DNA from: an uncultured bacterium
Lineage (GTDB): Bacteria; Patescibacteriota; Minisyncoccia; Phycocordibacterales; UBA9973
Assembly: GCA_903869975.1 (NCBI GenBank)
Contig: CAIQBF010000005.1
Location: 1-12,476 of the forward strand
Reading direction: 5' to 3'
DNA: 12,476 nucleotides
Under the pieces are notes generated by a model. That model saw nothing but the letters and a program-made list of their open reading frames with translations, searched no databases and was not told the origin of the DNA. This document shows positions 7,217-12,476 of the stretch, piece after piece; position 1 is the stretch's first letter; every line of letters begins with the position of its first letter. A program made the position numbers and the translations under genes.

Positions 7217-8304
7217 TATGATATCAGTGCAAGCACAATGCCAAAGACGGCACACATAGCAGAAAATATCCAATAGCGCATGGTTACTTTGTATGTCGGC
7301 CAGCCTTTTGCAAGGTAGTGGTTATGCAGCGGAGCGACCAAAAAGATTTTTTTGCCGTCACGAAACTTCTTGGAAGCGAGCTGTAGGACAACAGAACCCG
7401 AAGTGAGCACCAGAGGCAGCGCAATAACGGGAAGAAGGAGAACCTTGCCTGTCAGGAACGCTACGACGGCAAGTGCAGTCGTGAGCCCCATCGTGCCGGT
7501 TTCCGACAAAAAGAATCGAGCCGGAGGTATGTTGAACCAGAGGAACGTAAGCAATGCCCCAACAACGACCATCGAAAAAGCAGCCAAATCAATCTGTCCT
7601 TGTGAATACGCAATCACGCCATACGCGCTAAACATCACAATAAATACACCGCCAGCCAAACCGTCAACGCCGTCGATAATACCCCCTGAGTACGTGGCAA
7701 TCATGACGAATATAAAGAACGGAATAAAGAGCCAGCCAAGTTCGAGTATTCCTCCGAAAGGAATGGGGACGCCCGAGGTGCCGAGCTTGAAATAGAACCA
7801 CAAGGCTCCAACGAGGGCGAGCAAAAAGACCACGCCAAGACGTTTGCGGAGAGAAAGTCCACCGCCCACAAACGTCCCCTTCCCGGCCACAACAAGCGCA
7901 TCGTCAGCAAGACCCACGAGCGAAGCCACGACAAGAGTAAAGAGTGGCAACCATGTCTGATTACGAGAGAGGAACGAAAGCTTCACTGCTACATACGAGG
8001 GTAAGAGTTCCGCAGAGAGCGCCATAAGCACGGTAGTGATAAGCACACTTCCCCAAACAATAACGCCACCCATACGAGGAGTTTTTCGAACCTCATCACC
8101 ATGCAGCTTGCTTGAAATGGTCGCATCACGTCCATCGATAGTTTTAGCGACGCTGGTTTTCTTCCAGAGTTTCCATTTATACAGATACCGCGAAATAGGC
8201 GGGGTAATGATCATTCCAATAAAAAAAGCCAACACGGCTGGAACAAATATTTTTACAGCATCGTTTACTGTTGCGTGAAGTTCAAAAAGTGAAGAGTTGT
8301 TCAT
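7216..8304 (-). CDS. mraY: Phospho-MurNAc-pentapeptide transferase MraY
   Basis: MraY moves phospho-MurNAc-pentapeptide from UDP to undecaprenyl phosphate, forming lipid I. The 362 residues match the family length (E. coli 360), with about ten membrane segments. Recognisable motifs are the HGDEVRKTPRMGG loop (68-80), GLADD (131-135, the Asp pair), GGIIDGVDGLAGG (207-219), FNIPPARFF (257-265) and the C-terminal APLHNHYLAKGWP (324-336). Two positions differ from the usual pattern: the normally invariant Asp of MGDTGS is Glu268 (SETG), and the HHH triad reads HNH (327-329). The codons at these sites are unambiguous. The ATG overlaps the murE stop as ATGA and the stop overlaps ftsW as TAATG. The frame is intact and in an operon, so I read it as functional but divergent. 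Confidence 0.95.
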   Translation of the reverse strand: MNNSSLFELHATVNDAVKIFVPAVLAFFIGMIITPPISRYLYKWKLWKKTSVAKTIDGRDATISSKLHGDEVRKTPRMGGVIVWGSVLITTVLMALSAELLPSYVAVKLSFLSRNQTWLPLFTLVVASLVGLADDALVVAGKGTFVGGGLSLRKRLGVVFLLALVGALWFYFKLGTSGVPIPFGGILELGWLFIPFFIFVMIATYSGGIIDGVDGLAGGVFIVMFSAYGVIAYSQGQIDLAAFSMVVVGALLTFLWFNIPPARFFLSETGTMGLTTALAVVAFLTGKVLLLPVIALPLVLTSGSVVLQLASKKFRDGKKIFLVAPLHNHYLAKGWPTYKVTMRYWIFSAMCAVFGIVLALIS

Positions 8305-9599
8305 TTGTTTATATTCCGTACTAATTCTCGCACGATCGCACGCTCATTCCATGGAACAGCCCCGTCTTTGGTGATCATGGTCATCTCAGCGCCCTTGCCT
8401 GATATCAATACTATATCACTCGGACCGGCAAGAGAGAGAGCTTTCTGTATTGCCGCACGCCGATCAAGAATACTAAAGAGGTTACTATCGGGCTTCTTTC
8501 CTTCTTCCTCGGCCACTTTTGAAAGCGTCTCCACCAGCATCGCTGGATCTTCGTCGTAGGGGTCTTCGTTGGTAATAATGAGATAGTCTGCTTTCTTTGC
8601 AGCAAGACGCACGAGCGGTACGCGAGATTCGCGCCCACCACCAATAACTCCAGTAAGAAGAATCGTTCGGCCGCCCTCGCCACGCAAACTCTCAGCAGCC
8701 GCGAGTAGCGCACCAAGACTCGCTGGCTCATGCGCATAATCAACGACGACAAGAAACTCCTGCCCTTCGTCTATTAATTCCATACGTCCAGGAATCACTT
8801 TAAGCGACGCGAGCCCTTCAAGAACTTTTTCCTCGGGGATGCCAAACACTCTTCCCATAATAAATGCCGGGAGCGCATTGTAGATATTAAAAATTCCCGG
8901 AATAGACAATCTCACCGTTTTCCCTTTTACGGTAAACGTGGTGCCGAGCGCATTCGAAACTGGATTATTCGCAATTACATCTCCTGCATCAAATCCGTAC
9001 GTAATTTTCTGGTCTGCGGGTGATTGCAAGTAATACGAAGCGTGTTCGCTATCGGCATTTGCAATAATCACGCGAGGGATCGTGCGACCTTCCAGCACCT
9101 TGTTCGCATGCTGGAGCGACTTTTTAAAAAGGACGTTTTTGGCTTTTTTGTATGTCTCAAAACTTCCTCCATGCGAACCGAGGTGCTCTGGCGACAAATT
9201 GGTAAAAATAGCAATATCCACGGGGATACCAATATGACGGTACTGCTTCATGCCCTCCGAAGTCATCTCCATCGCAACTGCCGTAACACCAGCAGTTCGC
9301 ATTTCACGCATTTTTTTCTGAATCAAAAATGGATCAGGCATTGTCATGTGATACGGATTGGGTGTCTCGATATCGCCAATGCGGAAATTGGCGCTCGATA
9401 TGAGACCAGCGTGGATGCCGCCCGCATGGAGTACCGACCAAATATAGTTGGCTGTCGATGTCTTGCCTTTTGTTCCTGTAACGCCCACCACGATCATTCC
9501 ACGCGCCGGAAAACCATACTGCGCAGCAGCAACCCACGCGCGCACGCAATGGTACAAACGCTTCACAAATTCAGGAATAAGAGATTTTATATTTTTCAT
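8301..9599 (-). CDS. murE: UDP-MurNAc-tripeptide synthetase-type Mur ligase (MurE), lacking N-terminal domain
   Basis: This is an ATP-dependent ligase predicted to add the third residue to UDP-MurNAc-L-Ala-D-Glu. It has 432 residues from the ATG at 9599, which overlaps the dacA-like stop as ATGA; a TTG at 9605 is the alternative. The P-loop TGTKGKT is already at 41-47, whereas full MurE has about 100 residues before it, so the N-terminal UDP-MurNAc-binding domain is missing or minimal. The rest is complete: MEMTSEG (110-116), FTNLSPEHLGSHG (132-144), GIFNIYNA (235-242), PGRMELI (270-276), VVDYAHEP (285-292), TGVIGGGRESR (316-326) and GKGAE (401-405). The substrate-selecting DNPR motif of meso-DAP enzymes is replaced by EDPYDEDP (345-352), so the added amino acid is uncertain. 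A related short Mur ligase cannot be excluded, but the order before mraY supports MurE. Confidence 0.9.
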   Translation of the reverse strand: MKNIKSLIPEFVKRLYHCVRAWVAAAQYGFPARGMIVVGVTGTKGKTSTANYIWSVLHAGGIHAGLISSANFRIGDIETPNPYHMTMPDPFLIQKKMREMRTAGVTAVAMEMTSEGMKQYRHIGIPVDIAIFTNLSPEHLGSHGGSFETYKKAKNVLFKKSLQHANKVLEGRTIPRVIIANADSEHASYYLQSPADQKITYGFDAGDVIANNPVSNALGTTFTVKGKTVRLSIPGIFNIYNALPAFIMGRVFGIPEEKVLEGLASLKVIPGRMELIDEGQEFLVVVDYAHEPASLGALLAAAESLRGEGGRTILLTGVIGGGRESRVPLVRLAAKKADYLIITNEDPYDEDPAMLVETLSKVAEEEGKKPDSNLFSILDRRAAIQKALSLAGPSDIVLISGKGAEMTMITKDGAVPWNERAIVRELVRNINK

Positions 9600-10537
9600 A
9601 TGCAATAAGCAGGCACAGCCCGAAGCGACGAAATATACCGATCCGCTGCATCATGCAGCACAATCATATCGGAGAAACGACCGTTCTCGGTCGACCCGAG
9701 AACACTTGCACCGAGCACAGCACCGCCAGGTTCTTGCCACAGGATAGCAAGATTGCCTCCAGCCGCAATAGTATATCCCGTTTTTGATGCCATCAAAAGC
9801 GGCAGTTTATCGCTCGCAAGATTTGTATTCTTGAGCTCCGCACGAGCACCACTTACTGAGCGAATAGTAATAGCTGGTTTAGTGCTCAAAGCGAATAATT
9901 CCGGGAAATCCTCAGCGCTGCGGTACAGTAGCTCTACCGTGTCACGCGCACTCCCAAAAGCTGAAGCCTGACCCCCTTCAGCATCAAGACCGGTAACACT
10001 CTGATACGCAAGCGTCGGCAAGCGCAAGACCGAAGCTTCAGTGTTCATCGTCGTAATAAATTGCGCGAGCGACATGCCGCTTGCCTGAGCAAGCATTGTC
10101 GCAGCATCGTTCGAGGATGGGATCAGCGCCGCTGCGACCAAATCTCGGACGACATATGAATCCCCCGCCTCGAAAGAACTCCATCCGAAAGTCTCAAGAT
10201 CAGCTTCTGTGGCACGATACGAATCTCGAACAGAAGTATGTTCAAGAGCAACACGAATAGTCATTATTTTCGCAAGCGACGCCAGCGGAAGCGGCTCGCG
10301 CTCATTTTTAGAAAACAGCGCAACTTTGTGTTTAAAATCATATACATACGCAGCTTTAGCCACAATACGATCGCCTAAAGCACCGAAAGCATTCTCGGAA
10401 AGCTCCGTTCGAAGCGCACGGCACACCCTGGCTTTTTCCGCTGTCGCATGTCGGGAAATGTTTCCAGCAGCAACGACAACAAGAAAAAAGACAATGACGA
10501 GAAGGCTATGCAGGGCGTATTTCCGAGGCGTCTCCAT
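9596..10537 (-). CDS. D-alanyl-D-alanine carboxypeptidase, PBP5/DacA-like (S11)
   Basis: This serine penicillin-binding carboxypeptidase trims the terminal D-Ala from stem peptides outside the membrane. From the ATG at 10537 it has 313 residues: a signal or anchor segment (11-24), then the catalytic domain with all three motifs, SLAK (S87/K90), SSN (141-143) and KTG (252-254). The longer frame from ATG 10588 would put 17 basic residues before the hydrophobic segment; the shorter start is preferred because GGAAGA lies 5 bases upstream. The chain ends soon after the catalytic domain, so the C-terminal beta domain and amphipathic anchor of E. coli PBP5 are absent; the N-terminal segment may anchor it instead. 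It overlaps scpB by 32 bases and murE by 4. It occupies the place where ftsI often precedes murE in dcw clusters. Confidence 0.92.
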   Translation of the reverse strand: METPRKYALHSLLVIVFFLVVVAAGNISRHATAEKARVCRALRTELSENAFGALGDRIVAKAAYVYDFKHKVALFSKNEREPLPLASLAKIMTIRVALEHTSVRDSYRATEADLETFGWSSFEAGDSYVVRDLVAAALIPSSNDAATMLAQASGMSLAQFITTMNTEASVLRLPTLAYQSVTGLDAEGGQASAFGSARDTVELLYRSAEDFPELFALSTKPAITIRSVSGARAELKNTNLASDKLPLLMASKTGYTIAAGGNLAILWQEPGGAVLGASVLGSTENGRFSDMIVLHDAADRYISSLRAVPAYCI

Positions 10538-11084
10538 TGTTTTCTTCCATTGTTTCCGACCCGAGTGCGGCTTTTGCAATCTCGCCATGAATACGCGCGT
10601 ACTCAGGCAGCGCTTCTACTCGCTCCGCTCCGAGCGTTGCGAGCAGCGCGATTGTCGGCACATACATGAATTTTTTGCGATCTCGCGGATACGGTTTGCG
10701 TTCAATCAAGCCGCGCACAAGAAGCGATCGGAGAATAAATCCCGAGTTCACGCCGCGAATATAGTCGATCTTGCCCCGAGTGACCTCGTCGCCATACATG
10801 ACAATAGAAAGTGTTTCGATCGAGGCCTTCGAAAGCGGCTTAGAGAGATCCTCTTTTGCAAGCTTTTCAAGCACAGCACTCGCCTCGGGGTGCGTACCGA
10901 GAGTGATCGTGTCGCCAGCGCGCATAAGCACGAGTCCGCGACCGCCTGAAAGCGCGGCCTCAAGTTCCGCGAGCGCGTCAGAAATTTGCTGTCCGCCAAG
11001 GCTTGTCGCCTTTGCAAGTTCAAGTATCGTCCATGGTTCAGGGCGAGAAAAAAGTAATGCTTCAATTAGTGCGGAATTTTTCAT
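10506..11084 (-). CDS. scpB: Segregation and condensation protein ScpB
   Basis: ScpB is the winged-helix (kite) subunit that, with ScpA, bridges the SMC heads in the bacterial condensin that compacts and segregates the chromosome. The 192 residues match the family length. Visible hallmarks are the N-terminal ALIEALLFSRPEP segment (5-17), the RGKIDYIRGVNS segment (102-113), the winged-helix LLVRGLIER (120-128), and the C-terminal YVPT---LATLGAERVEALPEY region. The ATG at 11084 overlaps the scpA stop as ATGA, implying coupled synthesis of the two partners. The last 11 codons overlap the start of the dacA-like gene and encode a polar tail. No smc gene is in the window. Confidence 0.94.
   Translation of the reverse strand: MKNSALIEALLFSRPEPWTILELAKATSLGGQQISDALAELEAALSGGRGLVLMRAGDTITLGTHPEASAVLEKLAKEDLSKPLSKASIETLSIVMYGDEVTRGKIDYIRGVNSGFILRSLLVRGLIERKPYPRDRKKFMYVPTIALLATLGAERVEALPEYARIHGEIAKAALGSETMEENNGDASEIRPA
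10543..10548 (-). promoter_or_regulatory. Ribosome binding site deciding the dacA-like start
   Basis: GGAAGA on the minus strand, 5 bases before ATG 10537 and inside the 3' end of scpB. The upstream ATG at 10588 has no comparable site, which favours the shorter protein. Confidence 0.6.
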
Positions 11085-11917
11085 ACAGTATATTCTTCGT
11101 CTCCTGAGGTTCGGTGGTCAAGCTTCTCCACGTCAGAAACTGCGGTAAGCTCAATATCGTCAAAATCGGTACTCTGCAACGCGTGCATCATCCCCTGACG
11201 AACCAATTCTAGCATAGCGAGGAAAGAAACGATCACATTACTCTTCATCGTTTCAGCATCATGCCCGACCACACTTCCCTGCCATGCTCGAAACGAAACA
11301 CGCATCGCTGTTGTGACGCGTTCAGTAAGGTTTGAAAGCATTTCATCGATCGAGATTATTTTACGAACTCGCACCTCCGGTAGAACCTCGACTTTGGGTA
11401 CGCGAGTTACGCACTCGAGCGCAGCACTCGCAAGTATCGCAGCTGAAAGCTTAGGGTCGGGCGCAAAAACACTAAGTTCGATTTCTCGCTCTGGTGGCAT
11501 ATGAATAATCTTCACGCCGTAGCGTGCAGAGATATCAGTGCTTATCTCGCGCATCATTGCGTAGAGAGCAAGCCGTGATTCAAGATCGACGATCTCTTTC
11601 TCCTCCTCTTTTGTCACCAAAAATCCAGGAAGTAATGAACGAGATTTTATAAGAATAAGAGTTGCTGCTACCGAAAGGAACGATGTTAGTTCAGTTAGAC
11701 TGTCCTCAGAAAGCGAGCGTGCATACAGGAGATAGTCGTCGGTTACCGCAGCAAGTGAAATCTCGTTGATAAAAAGCTTTTTTTGTTCAACAAGGTTCAA
11801 AAGAAGTTCAAGCGGACCGCTGAAGGCGGAAGTTCTAACGGTATATGCCGAAGCCGGGAGCTGTTCGAGAGTCGTATCCACGAAGCGTATTTTAACGCAT
11901 TCGAGCCTTTCTACCAA
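11081..11917 (-). CDS. scpA: Segregation and condensation protein ScpA
   Basis: ScpA is the kleisin subunit of the SMC-ScpAB condensin. The 278 residues begin the family pattern with FSGPLELLLNLVEQKKLFINEISLA-type sequence at about 32-56, followed by YLLYARSL and SVAATLILIKSRSLLP (82-97). The kleisin N-terminal helices thus bind the SMC neck. The C-terminal part (about 225-255, VIVSFLAMLELVRQG) is the winged helix that binds the SMC cap. The start is a TTG at 11917, chosen because GGAG lies 7 bases upstream; a GTG at 11881 would remove 12 residues and lacks such a site. This is the first gene of the minus-strand operon. No convincing -35/-10 pair was found in the 100 bases upstream. Confidence 0.95.
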   Translation of the reverse strand: MVERLECVKIRFVDTTLEQLPASAYTVRTSAFSGPLELLLNLVEQKKLFINEISLAAVTDDYLLYARSLSEDSLTELTSFLSVAATLILIKSRSLLPGFLVTKEEEKEIVDLESRLALYAMMREISTDISARYGVKIIHMPPEREIELSVFAPDPKLSAAILASAALECVTRVPKVEVLPEVRVRKIISIDEMLSNLTERVTTAMRVSFRAWQGSVVGHDAETMKSNVIVSFLAMLELVRQGMMHALQSTDFDDIELTAVSDVEKLDHRTSGDEEYTV

Positions 11918-11924
11918 ACAACAT

Positions 11925-11928
11925 CTCC
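11925..11928 (-). promoter_or_regulatory. Ribosome binding site for the TTG start of scpA
   Basis: GGAG on the minus strand with a 7-base spacer to TTG 11917. It decides for the non-ATG start and shows that the organism does use Shine-Dalgarno sites at some genes. Confidence 0.6.
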
Positions 11929-11975
11929 GAACCCAAGGATGCTACTACTGACAGTTATCAACAGTCCCCGCGTCA

Positions 11976-12003
11976 TTGACGCCCGGTGCACGCCTGCTAA
12001 AGT
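11976..12003 (+). promoter_or_regulatory. Possible promoter for the M20 peptidase gene
   Basis: TTGACG (11976-11981, 5/6) is followed after 16 bases by TAAAGT (11998-12003, 4/6), about 17 bases before ATG 12020. It lies in the 102-base divergent region between scpA and the M20 gene. The -10 match is weak and the call is tentative. Confidence 0.3.
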
Positions 12004-12019
12004 AACATTCATTCGATAT

Positions 12020-12476
12020 ATGAACACGGCACAATCTCTCAGCGAGCTGCTTAAGATACCATCTCTCTCCGGCCACGAACGTAATCTGGCCGACTCTCTT
12101 TTTACGAGCTTGATTGTCACTGGACTTAAGCCGGTAAAACACGAAGGCAACGTATATGTGCATGTGCGCGGTAAAGACGCGACCAAAGCTCTGATCTTCA
12201 ACGCGCACATGGATACCGTTTCTTCAGGCGCATTGTCGCTCTGGAAATATCCTCCCTACGGAAAGGAAGCTGGTATCGAACACAACGGCCGCGTCTACGG
12301 GCTCGGAGCGAGCGATGCAAAAGGCAGTCTTGTCGCTCTCCTTTCTCTTGCAGAAATACTTTCAAAAGAACAGCCTGCTATCGACGTTTGGATTGTATTC
12401 GCCGCGAAGGAAGAAACCGGCGGTGACGGCACAAAAGCATTCATAACCTGGTTTACTGACAAAAGCCACCTCAAAC
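12020..12476 (+). CDS. M20 family metallopeptidase (ArgE/DapE/carboxypeptidase-like), 3'-truncated
   Basis: The frame runs off the right edge; 152 codons are visible. Co-catalytic zinc-peptidase motifs of family M20 are present in order: NAHMDTV (61-67, metal ligand H63 and D65), GLGASDAKGSL (94-104, bridging D99), and AAKEETGGDG (128-137, catalytic E131 and ligand E132). These enzymes hydrolyse amide bonds in small substrates such as N-acyl amino acids, N-succinyl-diaminopimelate or dipeptides; which one cannot be told from the N-terminal half. If it were DapE it would feed diaminopimelate to wall synthesis, but nothing visible proves that. The frame is open upstream to another ATG at 11939, adding 27 residues; that extension has no M20 features, so 12020 is preferred. 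It is divergent from scpA. Confidence 0.9.
   Translation, partial: MNTAQSLSELLKIPSLSGHERNLADSLFTSLIVTGLKPVKHEGNVYVHVRGKDATKALIFNAHMDTVSSGALSLWKYPPYGKEAGIEHNGRVYGLGASDAKGSLVALLSLAEILSKEQPAIDVWIVFAAKEETGGDGTKAFITWFTDKSHLK

Noticed and set aside
7217..7273. A 19-residue N-terminal extension of FtsW, cysteine-rich.
   Set aside because: It lies wholly inside the mraY coding region, and the TAATG overlap at 7214-7218 gives a normal SEDS N-terminus.
11955..11963. TTATCAACA, one mismatch from a DnaA box, between scpA and the M20 gene.
   Set aside because: A single imperfect copy with no cluster of boxes and no dnaA/dnaN context gives no support for an origin.
11939..12019. A 27-residue N-terminal extension of the M20 peptidase from ATG 11939.
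   Set aside because: AAGG directly touches the ATG without spacing, the extension has no family similarity I recognise, and it would cover the only candidate promoter.

Overview
The window looks like a chromosomal segment of a reduced-genome bacterium, most plausibly a member of the Patescibacteria/CPR (Parcubacteria-like). This is an inference from three things. Genes are tightly packed with 1-32 nt overlaps. The peptidoglycan cluster is stripped down (murE-mraY-ftsW-murG with no murF, murD or ftsI between them). The wall enzymes are divergent: a MurE without its N-terminal domain and a MraY with altered conserved residues. TGA is used as a real stop in several ATGA overlaps, so the code is not the TGA=Gly code of Gracilibacteria/SR1. 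There are no mobile elements, CRISPR arrays, tRNAs or rRNAs.

Layout: bases 2-502 (+) carry the 3' part of a VanY-type D-Ala-D-Ala carboxypeptidase. It converges, with one base between stops, on an ABC-F ATPase (504-1976, -). Next, all on the minus strand, come a secreted coiled-coil M23 endopeptidase (2028-3317) and glutamyl-tRNA synthetase (3344-4801). A 135-base intergenic region follows. It contains a near-consensus sigma70-type promoter on the plus strand and, about 50 bases later, a strong intrinsic terminator, which together predict an unassigned RNA of about 70 nt. From 4949 to 11917 a minus-strand operon reads, in transcription order, scpA-scpB-dacA-like-murE-mraY-ftsW-murG. Every junction overlaps except ftsW/murG (30 nt). 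At the right edge an M20 metallopeptidase starts divergently on the plus strand and runs off the window.

Function: the operon joins the chromosome-condensing SMC partners ScpA and ScpB to lipid I/II synthesis (MurE ligase, MraY, MurG), a SEDS glycan polymerase (FtsW) and a peptide-trimming carboxypeptidase. The flanking VanY and M23 enzymes add further wall remodelling. ABC-F and GltX belong to translation.

The most notable observations are the orphan promoter-terminator pair at 4838-4944; three minus-strand genes (ABC-F, M23, gltX) whose -10 boxes sit only 6-10 nt before the start codon, predicting leaderless or nearly leaderless mRNAs; and lineage-specific changes at conserved sites of MraY and MurE.
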